Shown here piece by piece: positions 15,952-25,791 of a stretch of 64,000 bases of DNA. How positions within the stretch are numbered: position 1 is the first letter of the stretch; the number at the start of each line of letters is the position of its first letter. The stretch spans positions 221,909 through 285,908 of the forward strand of contig CAYPFR010000002.1 of the NCBI GenBank assembly GCA_964410285.1, given 5' to 3'. A program made the position numbers and the translations under genes. The notes under the pieces are model-generated. The model saw nothing but the letters and a program-made list of their open reading frames with translations, searched no databases and was not told the DNA's origin. Source of the DNA: Fretibacter sp964410285 (GTDB lineage Bacteria; Pseudomonadota; Alphaproteobacteria; Caulobacterales; Maricaulaceae).

Positions 15952-18780
15952 TTACGTTTCTGGGGCTTGCGGGGCCGCCGCCGCTTCGCCGCCGCTGCCC
16001 TCTTCTACCTCGTCGCTGTCGGCATCCTCGATACGGCCGATAGAGACGACTTTTTCGCCATCTTTGGTGCGCAGAACCCACACACCTTTGGCCGAGCGCT
16101 GACTTATGGAGATGTTTTTGACCGGCGTACGGATAAGCTGCCCGCCGTCAGTCACCAGCATAATTTGATCGCTGTCCTCGACAATAAAGCTGCGCACCAG
16201 CTTGGCCGGCGGAGCTTTCTTGCCGCGATCAAGTATCTGCGCGACCATGCCCTTACCGCCGCGCCCCTTACAAGCATAGCGGAAAGAGGACGTGCGCTTC
16301 CCAAGGCCATCATCGGCGACAGAAAGAACGAACTGTTCATTGGCAGACAAGAAGGCATAGCGTTCATCATCAAGGGCGGTATCAGTCTCTTCATCCGGCG
16401 TTTCCTCAACGACATCATCGCCTAGGGCACGGCGCTCTGCGCCTGAGCGCTTGAGGAAGGCCTGACGCTCATCTTGGGTCACATCGACATGGCGCAATAT
16501 GGCCATAGAGATCACTTCGTCGCCATCCTCTTTGCCAAAATCGGCGAGCTTAATCCCGCGAACGCCGGTTGAGGCGCGCGAGTTAAAACGGCGCGCATCC
16601 GTGACTTTAAACCGAATGACCTTACCCAGAGCCGTCGTCAGCATAATATCATCATCTTCGGAGCAAACGCGTACATCCACAATACCGTCGCCCTCATCGG
16701 GTTTCATGGCAATTTTACCGTTGCGGTTCACGCGCGTGAAATCAGCCAGAGAATTTCGCCGCACGCCGCCGGAGCGCGACGCAAACATGATGTCCATATC
16801 CTTCCAGCTTTCCTCATCTTCAGGCAGGGCCATAATCGAATTAATCGTCTCACCCTGAGACAGCGGAAGAAGATTCACAAGTGCTTTGCCGCGTGTGGCG
16901 GGCCCGCCCAGCGGCAGCTTCCAGACCTTGAGCTTATATGCCATGCCATTTGAGCTAAAGAACAGTACAGGCGTATGGGTCGTCGCGACGAAAACGGTGG
17001 TGACGTAGTCCTCATCCTTCATAGACATGCCAGATCGGCCCTTGCCGCCGCGGCGCTGCGCGCGGTAGGTATCCAGCGGCGTGCGCTTGACATATCCTGC
17101 TGCCGTGACGGTTACGACCATATCTTCGACCGCGATCAGATCTTCGTCCTCAAAATCCATGCCGCCTTCGGTGAAGATAGAGCGGCGCGGCACAGCAAAT
17201 TTCTCTTTGACCTCTGCCAGTTCCCCGCGAATGATCTCTTGCACGCGCGAGCGCGAGCGTAAGATATCGAGTAGATCAGTGATAACGGCCGCGAGCTTCT
17301 CTGCCTCAGCGGTTATCTCCTCCATTCCCATTTGCGTGAGTTTCATGAGGCGCAGATCCAAAATAGCTCTGGCTTGCTCATCGGTGAGGATGATCGTCCC
17401 ATCGTCTTGAAGTTTGGAGCGCGGGTCCGCGATGAGTGTAATCAGAGCGCTCATGGATTTGGCGTCCCATGTCCGCGCCGTCAGCTTCTCGCGCGCCTCT
17501 TTAGGGTTAGCCGAGCTACGAATGATCTTGATAATCTCATCAATATTGGCAACGGCGGTCGCAAGCCCAACAAGGATATGGGCACGGGCGCGGGCCTTTG
17601 CGAGATCAAATTTTGAGCGCCGTGCAATGACTTCCTCGCGAAAAGCAAGAAAAGCCTCGATCATCTGACGCACATTCATTTGCTCTGGTCGCCCGCCGTT
17701 GAGCGCAAGCATATTAGAGCTGAAATTCGTTTGCATAGCCGAGAAACGGAAAAGCTGATTGAGCACAACATCGGCAACTGCATCGCGCTTTAGCTCTATC
17801 ACAATCCGCATGCCGGTGCGGTCACTCTCGTCGCGAATGCCCGATATACCTTCAATGCGCTTTTCATTGACCAGATTGGCGATCTTGGCAATCAAATGGG
17901 CCTTATTGACCTGAAATGGCAGCTCTGTGACGACAATTGCAAAGCGGTCCTTACGAATTTCTTCAACCTCTGTCACCGCGCGCATGACAATAGAGCCCTT
18001 GCCCGTCAGGACGCTGGATCGCGAGCCGGAGCGGCCCATGATCAAGGCCCCTGTCGGAAAGTCCGGCCCGGGAATAAGGTCAAGGATTTGCTCATCTGGC
18101 AGGCTACCATTATCAAGCAAGGCAGTCGCGACATCAATCACTTCGCCAAGGTTGTGCGGCGGAATATTTGTCGCCATACCCACGGCAATACCGCCCGCGC
18201 CATTAACGAGAATATTTGGAAAGCGCGAAGGCAGAACAACAGGCTCGGATTCTGAGGCGTCGTAATTATCTTGGAAATTGACAGTCTTTTTCTCAATATC
18301 CGCCAAAAGGCTCGCGGCAGGACTATCCATGCGAACCTCGGTGTAGCGCATAGCCGCCGGCGGATCCCCGTCGACAGAGCCGAAATTGCCTTGCCCGTCC
18401 AACAAAGGTAAACCCATGGAAAAATCCTGTGCCATACGCACGAGCGCATCATAGACGGCGCTATCACCATGCGGGTGGTACTTACCGATCACGTCGCCGA
18501 CAACACGGGCGGATTTCTTATAGGCCTTCTCCCGCGTGAAGCCATTCTCATGCATTGAGTAGAGGATACGCCGGTGCACGGGTTTAAGCCCGTCGCGCAC
18601 ATCGGGTATTGCGCGGGAAACAATTACAGACATGGCATAATCAAGATAGCTTCTGCGCATCTCGTCTTCGATCGTGATCTGCTCTACGCCCTCCGGCAGC
18701 CCGCCTTCGCCGTTGCCATTTTCCGAGCCATTTTCAGGCGGCAGGTCTTCAGTGTCAGATGTGTCGTTATCGTCGGTCAA
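15952..18780 (-). CDS. gyrA: DNA gyrase subunit A
   Basis: DNA-breaking and rejoining subunit of gyrase, acting as A2B2 with GyrB. The 942-residue protein has the catalytic Tyr146 (MRYTEV). The quinolone-resistance region is HPHGDSAVYD with Ser107 and Asp111, the residues of the quinolone-sensitive type. The C-terminal DNA-wrapping domain contains the GyrA box QRRGGKG. The C-terminal domain is longer than in E. coli because of an acidic insert (around EETPDEETDTALDDE), as is common in alphaproteobacteria. The N-terminal 30 residues are an acidic, low-complexity tail. The gene faces the end of the lasso operon and is divergent from sodC, with 179 bases between. Confidence 0.98.
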   Translation of the reverse strand: MTDDNDTSDTEDLPPENGSENGNGEGGLPEGVEQITIEDEMRRSYLDYAMSVIVSRAIPDVRDGLKPVHRRILYSMHENGFTREKAYKKSARVVGDVIGKYHPHGDSAVYDALVRMAQDFSMGLPLLDGQGNFGSVDGDPPAAMRYTEVRMDSPAASLLADIEKKTVNFQDNYDASESEPVVLPSRFPNILVNGAGGIAVGMATNIPPHNLGEVIDVATALLDNGSLPDEQILDLIPGPDFPTGALIMGRSGSRSSVLTGKGSIVMRAVTEVEEIRKDRFAIVVTELPFQVNKAHLIAKIANLVNEKRIEGISGIRDESDRTGMRIVIELKRDAVADVVLNQLFRFSAMQTNFSSNMLALNGGRPEQMNVRQMIEAFLAFREEVIARRSKFDLAKARARAHILVGLATAVANIDEIIKIIRSSANPKEAREKLTARTWDAKSMSALITLIADPRSKLQDDGTIILTDEQARAILDLRLMKLTQMGMEEITAEAEKLAAVITDLLDILRSRSRVQEIIRGELAEVKEKFAVPRRSIFTEGGMDFEDEDLIAVEDMVVTVTAAGYVKRTPLDTYRAQRRGGKGRSGMSMKDEDYVTTVFVATTHTPVLFFSSNGMAYKLKVWKLPLGGPATRGKALVNLLPLSQGETINSIMALPEDEESWKDMDIMFASRSGGVRRNSLADFTRVNRNGKIAMKPDEGDGIVDVRVCSEDDDIMLTTALGKVIRFKVTDARRFNSRASTGVRGIKLADFGKEDGDEVISMAILRHVDVTQDERQAFLKRSGAERRALGDDVVEETPDEETDTALDDERYAFLSANEQFVLSVADDGLGKRTSSFRYACKGRGGKGMVAQILDRGKKAPPAKLVRSFIVEDSDQIMLVTDGGQLIRTPVKNISISQRSAKGVWVLRTKDGEKVVSIGRIEDADSDEVEEGSGGEAAAAPQAPET

Positions 18781-18959
18781 CGTTTAGGTTTTCTCTTCTG
18801 CCGGAGCGCGCCGAATCGCGCGAATTATGAAAAAAAAACTTAGCAGCAGTGAGGCTTTACGGCAAATTATTCCCGTGTTTCTCGGCTCTTTAACCTCGGA
18901 TTTATTACGGCATGGCCCAAGCCCGCAAATTATGCTAATCGGGACGAAAGGAGACCAAA

Positions 18960-19580
18960 ATGACCCGTACCTATGCCCTCACGACTCTCGCTTCACTTCT
19001 GGTTCTGGCTAGCTGCTCAGCCTCAGAAACGCCGCCTAACGATCACTCAGGGACAGCGCAAAAAGCCGCGCAGGCTCCTTCCCATGGGAGTGCCTATGCG
19101 GGTAAAGCGGACCTGGATGGGAAGACGCGATCTTTTGTGATCAACTCGGGTTCCGGGCAAGCTTTGGGAGAAGTTGCGCTCACGCCCACTCGCGCAGGAA
19201 GCACGCATGTCAACATCAAAATCGCCGGCATAAGCCCGGGGATGCACGCCATGCATTTCCATGAAACTGGTAAATGTGAGGGACCAGATTTCAAATCCGC
19301 CGGCGGTCATTTTAATCCCAGCGGGGCAGATCACGGCATGGATATGCCCAATGGACCACATGCGGGCGATATGATGAACATCGAAATTGCTGCGGATGGC
19401 ACAGGCGAGCTTACGCTCGTTAATGACCGCCTCGCTATCACAGCAGGCGGCGCTCTGCCCGCGCTCATGGACGCAGACGGAGCCGCGCTGATTATCCATG
19501 AAAAAGCAGATGACTTTAAAAGCCAGCCAAGCGGCGCCGCGGGGGCGCGCATTGGATGCGCGCTAATTACTTCAAATTAG
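18960..19580 (+). CDS. sodC: copper-zinc superoxide dismutase, predicted lipoprotein
   Basis: Converts superoxide to hydrogen peroxide in the periplasm. The 206-residue protein begins with a lipoprotein signal (LVLASC, Cys19). Metal ligands are present: copper His99 and His101 in MHFHETGKC, bridging His117 in GGHFNP, then His125, His134 and Asp137 (GPHAGD), and a late copper His180. Cys106 and Cys200 are placed for the conserved disulfide. A strong AAAGGAG site precedes the ATG. This is one of two unrelated superoxide dismutases in the window; the other is the nickel enzyme at 31.2 kb. Confidence 0.95.
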   Translation: MTRTYALTTLASLLVLASCSASETPPNDHSGTAQKAAQAPSHGSAYAGKADLDGKTRSFVINSGSGQALGEVALTPTRAGSTHVNIKIAGISPGMHAMHFHETGKCEGPDFKSAGGHFNPSGADHGMDMPNGPHAGDMMNIEIAADGTGELTLVNDRLAITAGGALPALMDADGAALIIHEKADDFKSQPSGAAGARIGCALITSN

Positions 19581-19590
19581 AGCTCAGGGT

Positions 19591-20751
19591 TTAAAGAATC
19601 CGGATATAAACCGTTGCAACGCTTTCACCGATTGCATCAAAGGCCTTTTTGAAGGATTTTGCATCTTCGGCGTCAAAATAGTGCCTTGACTTAGCCTCTT
19701 CTATATCTTTTTTCTTTTTCCCGTCGCAATGTCCATTGGCCTTCCCGGCGCCTTTGGCTCCGCTGTTCAAGCATTTTGAGTCCTCGTCATCGGTCTCTTC
19801 GCCCGTGTTGGAGGATGCACAGTCCAGCAAAAGAGCCTCCCCTTTTTCGGGGGCAGCAAAGGCAATGGAGTAAATATCTATACCGTCCTCTTTCATGGCA
19901 TTGCAGACTTCAAATGATTCTTCATCCCATTCCGGTTGGTTATTATCTCCATCTGTCATGAAGACGACAAATTCAACAAGTGAGTCGACGTTTTCGCCTT
20001 TTGATCGTCTGTAATCGCGATCCGCACGCAGTTGATCATAGGCGTTTTGAAGCGCGGGCACAGAGTTTGTTCCGCCGCCAGCTACTAATCTATCAATCGA
20101 CTCGTCAAGTTCTTCCCAGCCATAATCCAGCTCAAACTCCTCAACCAGCTCTGTGTTATAAGCCGACATGCCCGTTCGTAGTTTTTCGTTAAGTTTCACC
20201 TTGTTTTTGGAGCCCGCTTCGAGGCTGGTGAAAAGTATCTCTATCGAATCTTTCAAAGTTTCGACTTTAACATCACCATCGGACGTCATTTCATTCATGG
20301 AACCCGACACATCAAGGGCAAACACGATTGTAATCGGCGCAATACTCTCGGGCGCATAGAGAGACTCACTTACGGCCGATGTGTTTAATGTCTTTTTTCC
20401 AAGAAAAGCCGAGAGAAAAGAAGGGAGCCTACCGGACAAGGACACCGAAATAATCTGAGTATCATCGTTAAAGACAATTTCGGGCTCGTCCATATCAAGA
20501 CCAAGGTCACCGTTTTGTTCAATAATATTGCGAACTTGCTCTAGTCGGTCAGCCGCACGCTGATCGGCGGCAACAGCGCCCGCGAGCGCCGCAGAGTCGG
20601 CAATATTTTGCAATTTGCCTTTCGCAGAGGACAAGCGCGAAATTTCAAGCGCGGCAGATGTTATTAAAATTAATAACAATATGGTAAATCCAAGAATTAT
20701 GGAAAAATTACCGCCCTCATCAGTCTTATATCTCTTTAAAAGATCTCTCAT
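19591..20751 (-). CDS. TadE/TadG-like membrane-anchored von Willebrand A protein
   Basis: A 386-residue protein. It has an N-terminal prepilin-like/TadE-type segment (a basic region, then a transmembrane helix, about 15-40, with ADSAALAGAVAAD after it). A von Willebrand A domain follows with the metal-site motif DVSGSMNE and the later FMTDGDNN. Tad-type proteins of this kind belong to Flp pilus or cell-surface systems, but no tad/cpa genes are near, so it may act alone at the cell surface. The C-terminal part has paired cysteines and Lys-rich stretches. It is tail-to-tail with sodC (10 bases). The start at 20751 follows an AT-rich upstream region. Confidence 0.85.
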   Translation of the reverse strand: MRDLLKRYKTDEGGNFSIILGFTILLLILITSAALEISRLSSAKGKLQNIADSAALAGAVAADQRAADRLEQVRNIIEQNGDLGLDMDEPEIVFNDDTQIISVSLSGRLPSFLSAFLGKKTLNTSAVSESLYAPESIAPITIVFALDVSGSMNEMTSDGDVKVETLKDSIEILFTSLEAGSKNKVKLNEKLRTGMSAYNTELVEEFELDYGWEELDESIDRLVAGGGTNSVPALQNAYDQLRADRDYRRSKGENVDSLVEFVVFMTDGDNNQPEWDEESFEVCNAMKEDGIDIYSIAFAAPEKGEALLLDCASSNTGEETDDEDSKCLNSGAKGAGKANGHCDGKKKKDIEEAKSRHYFDAEDAKSFKKAFDAIGESVATVYIRIL

Positions 20752-20907
20752 GGCTCACCTATTCCCGCTTACGAAATGACATTTCTGCCGTATGAAAACT
20801 CCCGCTTTGTAACGGAAAGTCCTTAAAACCGCCTTAGGAAACAAAGTTAACAAACTGGAATGAACTGGGGTCTCTCTGAGAGTAAAACCATTGGTCGTCA
20901 TGAATAA

Positions 20908-20928
20908 GCCCGCTCAAATAGAGCGGGC
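20908..20928 (-). terminator. probable terminator of ssb
   Basis: GCCCGCTC (20908-20915) pairs perfectly with GAGCGGGC (20921-20928) around a 5-base loop, about 50 bases beyond the ssb stop. Read on the minus strand it is followed only by a short, mixed U-rich stretch (CTTATTC), so termination may be weak. Confidence 0.55.
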
Positions 20929-20976
20929 CATGACGGATTTCATCCGTTAGATTAAAAAGTGATATCAGGTTTAGAG

Positions 20977-21480
20977 CTAAAACGGAATTTCATCGTCCAA
21001 ATCAAAGTTTTCTGCTGGCCCTTCTTGCATGGATGCAGATTGAGATTGTCCCTGAGTGACATTGCCGCCGCCCGATTGGCCGCCGCCATAGCCCCCGCCC
21101 TGACTATATCCGCCGCCGCCCTGCGAATTACGGCTATCTAACATGGTGAGGGATGAATTTGGCCCCTGAAGGACAATTTCTGTCGTGTATTTATCATTGC
21201 CATCGCGGTCTTGCCATTTACGGGTCTGTAATTTGCCTTCGATGTAAAGCTTACTGCCCTTTTTGACATAGCGCTCAACCACTCCCACAAGGCCGTCACC
21301 AAAAATCGCCACACGGTGCCACTCAGTTTTTTCTTTGCGTTCACCCGTTTGGCGGTCTTTCCACGTCTCAGAGGTTGCGAGCGACAAATTGGCGACTTTA
21401 CCACCATTACCAAATGTTCGCACCTCGGGGTCCGTACCCACATTTCCGACAAGAATTACCTTATTGACTGAGCCTGCCAT
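20977..21480 (-). CDS. ssb: single-stranded DNA-binding protein
   Basis: A 167-residue SSB that coats single-stranded DNA in replication, recombination and repair. The N-terminal OB fold starts SVNKVILVGNVGTDPEVRTFG and includes TEWHRVAIFG. A Gly/Gln-rich flexible linker follows, and the protein ends in the acidic tip DLDDEIPF that recruits partner proteins. It is divergent from uvrA, with a LexA-type box in the shared 188-base promoter region. Confidence 0.98.
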   Translation of the reverse strand: MAGSVNKVILVGNVGTDPEVRTFGNGGKVANLSLATSETWKDRQTGERKEKTEWHRVAIFGDGLVGVVERYVKKGSKLYIEGKLQTRKWQDRDGNDKYTTEIVLQGPNSSLTMLDSRNSQGGGGYSQGGGYGGGQSGGGNVTQGQSQSASMQEGPAENFDLDDEIPF

Positions 21481-21515
21481 ATTACCACCTATTCTCTTGA
21501 CTTATCGCCTATTAT

Positions 21516-21530
21516 GTTCACAATTTGTTC
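21516..21530. promoter_or_regulatory. LexA (SOS) box shared by ssb and uvrA
   Basis: GTTC (21516-21519), seven bases, GTTC (21527-21530): the direct-repeat GTTC-N7-GTTC operator recognised by alphaproteobacterial LexA. It lies 36 bases upstream of the ssb start and about 139 bases upstream of the uvrA start, so it could control both divergent genes. No lexA gene is in this window. Confidence 0.8.
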
Positions 21531-21668
21531 TGATTTGCAAGACCGCATAACAAAGTCAGGCTTTTACACAACAAACTCTTGATTCTCGGGGTAGAATTAA
21601 CGATTGCCCTTTGTGAGTCCACTCCGCACCCTATAATAATCCACATATCTTTCTAAAATGGTATTTCT

Positions 21669-24563
21669 ATGGCTTCCTCTGCTTTAACCCATATCCGCGT
21701 TCGCGGCGCGCGCGAGCACAATTTAAAGAGCGTCAATGTAGATTTGCCGCGCGACAAGTTGATCGTGATCACAGGACTTTCGGGCTCGGGGAAATCCTCA
21801 CTGGCATTTGATACGATTTATGCAGAGGGTCAGCGCCGCTACGTCGAGAGCCTCTCTGCCTATGCCCGGCAATTCCTAGAAATGCAGCAAAAGCCCGATG
21901 TCGATAGCATAGAAGGCCTCTCCCCCGCTATTTCGATTGAACAAAAGACGACCTCTCGCAATCCCCGTTCGACTGTTGGTACGGTCACAGAGATTTATGA
22001 TTATATGCGTCTGCTTTGGGCGCGTGTTGGCGTGCCCTATTCGCCAGCGACAGGCCTGCCGATTGAGAGCCAGACGGTGTCCCAAATGGTGGACATCGTC
22101 ATGGCCATGGCGGAAGGCACGAAGCTCTATATTCTCGCCCCGATTGTGCGCGGGCGTAAGGGCGAGTTTCGAAAGGAATTCGCGGACTATATGAAACAAG
22201 GTTTTCAGCGGGCAAAAATCAATGGCGATTTTGTCCGCATTGAGGACATGGAGCCGCTAGATAAAAAGTTCAAACATGACATTGATATAGTTGTCGACCG
22301 CATTGTCATTCGCGAAGGATTAGAGACACGGCTCGCCGATAGCCTAGAAACGGCGCTGGGGCTTGCGGACGGCCTTGCGGTTGCCGAAGTCGCAGAGGAC
22401 AACGGCGCCCGCACTTTGTTCTCGCAAAAATTTGCCTGTCCTGTTTCCGGCTTTACTCTGCCCGAGATAGAACCTCGCCTATTTTCCTTCAACAGCCCGC
22501 ACGGCGCTTGCCCAACGTGCGATGGTTTGGGGGTAGAACAAAAATTTGACCCAGATATGGTTGTGCCCGACCGCACTAAGTCCTTAGGCGCGGGCGCGAT
22601 TGCGCCTTGGTCGAAAAAACCCAGTAGCCTTTACATGCAAACACTTGAGGCGCTCTCCAAACATTACGGCTTTAAGACAGAAACCAAATGGGATGATCTG
22701 CCCGACGGTGCGCGCGATGTGGTGCTATACGGCACCAACGGGGCGAAGATAAATTTCGTCTATAAAGACGAGGGCCGCCGTTACGAGACGACAAAACCCT
22801 TTGAAGGCGTCATTCCGAATCTTGAGCGCCGCTTCCGAGATACAGATAGCTCTTGGATTCGCGAAGAACTGGGGAAATATATGTCAAATGCACGCTGCGG
22901 TGCCTGCGAAGGCCGGCGGTTAAAACCCGAAGCGCTTTGCGTCAAAATTGCTGACATGGACATCACCCAATCTGGCGAAATGAGCATTCGCGACGCTCAG
23001 ATATTATTTGATAACCTACCTGAGAAACTCACCTCGCAGCAAATGACCATCGCCGAGCGCATCCTTAAGGAAATTCATGACCGGCTGAATTTTCTTAATG
23101 CCGTAGGACTCGACTATCTCTCATTGGGACGCGGGTCAGGCTCGCTTTCCGGCGGGGAAAGCCAGCGCATTCGCCTAGCCTCTCAAATCGGCTCGGGGCT
23201 AACAGGCGTTTTATATGTACTCGATGAGCCCTCAATTGGGCTGCATCAGCGCGATAATGCGCGCCTATTGGAGACGCTGCAAAATCTACGCGATCTGGGC
23301 AATACTGTCATTGTCGTCGAGCATGACGAGGACGCGATTTTAACGGCCGACTATGTAGTTGATATGGGCCCGCTCGCCGGGGTGAACGGCGGACAGGTCA
23401 TTACCGAAGGGACGCCCGCTAAAATTCAGAAAAATAAAAAATCCCTGACTGCCGATTATCTGACGGGGCGCAAGTCTATCGCAATCCCCGAGACACGGCG
23501 CACGCCTAATCCCGATAAATATATCCGCATAGAAGGCGCGCGGGGCAATAATCTTAAAAACGTCACCGCCGAATTTCCTCTGGGGGTCATGACCTGCGTG
23601 ACGGGAGTATCTGGCGGCGGGAAATCCAGCCTAACCATTGAAACGCTTTACCGCGCGGCGGCGCGAAAACTCAATAATTCCGGCAAACCCGCCCTGCCCT
23701 ATGACAAAGCGTCTGGATTTGAACATTTAGATAAAGTCATTGATATTGACCAAAGCCCGATTGGCCGCACGCCGCGCTCTAACCCCGCGACCTATACGGG
23801 GGCCTTCACGCCAATTCGCGATTGGTTTGCCGGCCTCCCTGAGGCCAAAACCCGCGGGTATAAACCCGGCCGCTTTAGCTTTAATGTGAAAGGCGGGCGC
23901 TGCGAAGCTTGCCAAGGCGGCGGAGTTATTACAATTGAGATGCACTTCCTGCCGGATGTCTTTGTCACTTGCGACGTGTGTAACGGCGCGCGTTATAACC
24001 GCGAGACATTGGAGATCAAATTCAAAGGCCAGTCAATCGCAGATGTCCTAGCTATGACCATTGACGAGGCAGCCAGTTTCTTTAAGGCCGTACCCAGCAT
24101 ACGCGATAAAATGGTCACGCTTCAGCGCGTCGGACTCGGTTATCTTAAGGTTGGACAGCAGGCCACAACGCTGTCTGGCGGCGAGGCACAGCGCGTGAAA
24201 CTCGCCAAAGAACTTTCTAAACGCGCGACGGGACGAACTCTTTATATTCTTGATGAGCCCACCACAGGGCTGCATTTTCATGACGTCGCGAAATTGCTGG
24301 ATGTGCTACAAACGCTCGTTGGCACAGGCAATACAATGATTATCATTGAGCATAATTTGGACGTCATCAAAGCTGCTGACTGGATTATTGATATCGGCCC
24401 CGAGGGCGGTGACGGCGGCGGGGAAATCGTCGCGGTCGGCACGCCGGAAACGGTCGCAAAATCAAAAACAAGCTGGACCGGACGCTTCCTCAAACCCATG
24501 CTGTCGCGCGATAAAGCTCGCGGCAAAAATCAGGTTAAAACACGGCCCAAAGCCAGAAAATAA
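21669..24563 (+). CDS. uvrA: excinuclease ABC subunit A (UvrA)
   Basis: DNA-damage-recognition ATPase of nucleotide excision repair, which loads UvrB. The 964-residue protein has two ABC ATPase modules: Walker A GLSGSGKSS near the start and GVSGGGKSS in the second half. Signature motifs are SLSGGESQRIRLA and TLSGGEAQRVKLA, with LDEPS and LDEPT following. The second zinc module is intact (CEACQGGG ... CDVCNGAR). The first reads CPVSG ... CPTC, so one of the usual four Cys is replaced by Ser. The C-terminus is a short basic tail. It is divergent from ssb. Confidence 0.98.
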   Translation: MASSALTHIRVRGAREHNLKSVNVDLPRDKLIVITGLSGSGKSSLAFDTIYAEGQRRYVESLSAYARQFLEMQQKPDVDSIEGLSPAISIEQKTTSRNPRSTVGTVTEIYDYMRLLWARVGVPYSPATGLPIESQTVSQMVDIVMAMAEGTKLYILAPIVRGRKGEFRKEFADYMKQGFQRAKINGDFVRIEDMEPLDKKFKHDIDIVVDRIVIREGLETRLADSLETALGLADGLAVAEVAEDNGARTLFSQKFACPVSGFTLPEIEPRLFSFNSPHGACPTCDGLGVEQKFDPDMVVPDRTKSLGAGAIAPWSKKPSSLYMQTLEALSKHYGFKTETKWDDLPDGARDVVLYGTNGAKINFVYKDEGRRYETTKPFEGVIPNLERRFRDTDSSWIREELGKYMSNARCGACEGRRLKPEALCVKIADMDITQSGEMSIRDAQILFDNLPEKLTSQQMTIAERILKEIHDRLNFLNAVGLDYLSLGRGSGSLSGGESQRIRLASQIGSGLTGVLYVLDEPSIGLHQRDNARLLETLQNLRDLGNTVIVVEHDEDAILTADYVVDMGPLAGVNGGQVITEGTPAKIQKNKKSLTADYLTGRKSIAIPETRRTPNPDKYIRIEGARGNNLKNVTAEFPLGVMTCVTGVSGGGKSSLTIETLYRAAARKLNNSGKPALPYDKASGFEHLDKVIDIDQSPIGRTPRSNPATYTGAFTPIRDWFAGLPEAKTRGYKPGRFSFNVKGGRCEACQGGGVITIEMHFLPDVFVTCDVCNGARYNRETLEIKFKGQSIADVLAMTIDEAASFFKAVPSIRDKMVTLQRVGLGYLKVGQQATTLSGGEAQRVKLAKELSKRATGRTLYILDEPTTGLHFHDVAKLLDVLQTLVGTGNTMIIIEHNLDVIKAADWIIDIGPEGGDGGGEIVAVGTPETVAKSKTSWTGRFLKPMLSRDKARGKNQVKTRPKARK

Positions 24564-24586
24564 AGACACAATAACAATATGCGTCT

Positions 24587-25759
24587 CTATTCTAGAGTAT
24601 AGAGTTGTCCTTCCTTGATTATCTCTCCCCGTCGGTTCTTCAGGTTAAATGTAATTTTTGTTGCAATGTCTTTTCTAAGCTCAGGGTCAACATCATCATC
24701 GGCGGGGCTGTATTGCCACTCTTCAACCGACTTCAGCGCAGGCTTGACGAAAACCCTATCGGTCGTACTGATAGCGCTTACATTAATCGGCTTTCCCGAC
24801 GCATTGATGTCAAAAATCACATTCACATGTCCTGAACGCTTTGCGGTGCGCGGCATTACGGGCGGCACGCGCTCAAGCGGCAGAGGCTTATTTTTATAAT
24901 TCTCAAAAGGCCAGCATTCACAAAGGCCTGCGGCCTCGGCTTCATCAAGCCGTCCCGCCGAATCAAGCTCAGATCGCGTGACCATCCAGCCCGCGAACGA
25001 CTTCTTGATGAAAGGGTGATCCGGTTCCAGCGCCCCTTCTAGGTTCTGCATAATTTCTTGATATTGCAATGCTGCGGGAATTTTTTCCCCCGTGCCGGAA
25101 AGAATATTCGCCTTGAATAATTTTACGAAATAAAAATAACCTGATGTGAGATCATCTGTGCGCGAATTAAAAATTTCAATGGCCTTATTAGCGTGGATCA
25201 ACGCTTGATCATAATCCTGCCGCTTCTCGTAAAAACGGGCAAGCAGGCTGTGGTAGTCGGCTTCATAGGTGGTTCCAGCCTTATTATATTTTTCGATGGC
25301 GTCTCGAACATTATGGAAATTTATCATCCTATTCTCTGGGATGTGCTCGCCCTTTTTATAACGGCCAAGCGCAATACCATGCGCCGCCAATTTTAATCGG
25401 CGGTCTATTTCCTGTCCTTCCCGATCCATTTCGTAAAACTTCACGAGTTCGACCGCTCGCTGAAAGGCTTTTTCGCGTTTTTTATGGAGCTTATAAGAGT
25501 TGTGTCTGGCGTTCGTATCAATTTGCGCAAAGTTATAGGCGAGATCACCCGTCGTTTTATGATCTCCCATCTTTTTTTCAGCTGCCTGCCATGCCTCATA
25601 GGCGACATCAGAGGCCTTCACCTTATCGCCCGATTTTAACGCCGCGCGGTAATCCTTATAAAGCGCCTTAACCTCCGCAGGCGTTTTCGCAAAGGCTGGC
25701 ACAGCAGGCAAGAGTAACATTGTGCTGGCCATGAATAGGGCAGGGAAAAAATTTCTCAT
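24587..25759 (-). CDS. periplasmic protein with helical repeats and a TonB-like C-terminal domain
   Basis: A 390-residue exported protein. The N-terminal signal peptide ends near AVPAFAKT (about residue 24). A long helical region with TPR-like spacing follows (about 30-280). The C-terminal 90 residues have the TonB C-terminal fold pattern: PLERVPPVMPRTAKRSGHV, VIFDINASGKPINVSA, and the VEEWQYSPA motif. This kind of domain usually reaches the cell wall or outer-membrane transporters, but here the TonB part has no membrane anchor other than the cleaved signal. It sits tail-to-tail with uvrA and 33 bases downstream of the membrane-protein gene, which probably shares its transcript. Confidence 0.75.
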   Translation of the reverse strand: MRNFFPALFMASTMLLLPAVPAFAKTPAEVKALYKDYRAALKSGDKVKASDVAYEAWQAAEKKMGDHKTTGDLAYNFAQIDTNARHNSYKLHKKREKAFQRAVELVKFYEMDREGQEIDRRLKLAAHGIALGRYKKGEHIPENRMINFHNVRDAIEKYNKAGTTYEADYHSLLARFYEKRQDYDQALIHANKAIEIFNSRTDDLTSGYFYFVKLFKANILSGTGEKIPAALQYQEIMQNLEGALEPDHPFIKKSFAGWMVTRSELDSAGRLDEAEAAGLCECWPFENYKNKPLPLERVPPVMPRTAKRSGHVNVIFDINASGKPINVSAISTTDRVFVKPALKSVEEWQYSPADDDVDPELRKDIATKITFNLKNRRGEIIKEGQLYTLE

Positions 25760-25791
25760 TTGTTTAATCCATACTGTTAAAGGTCTAAATT

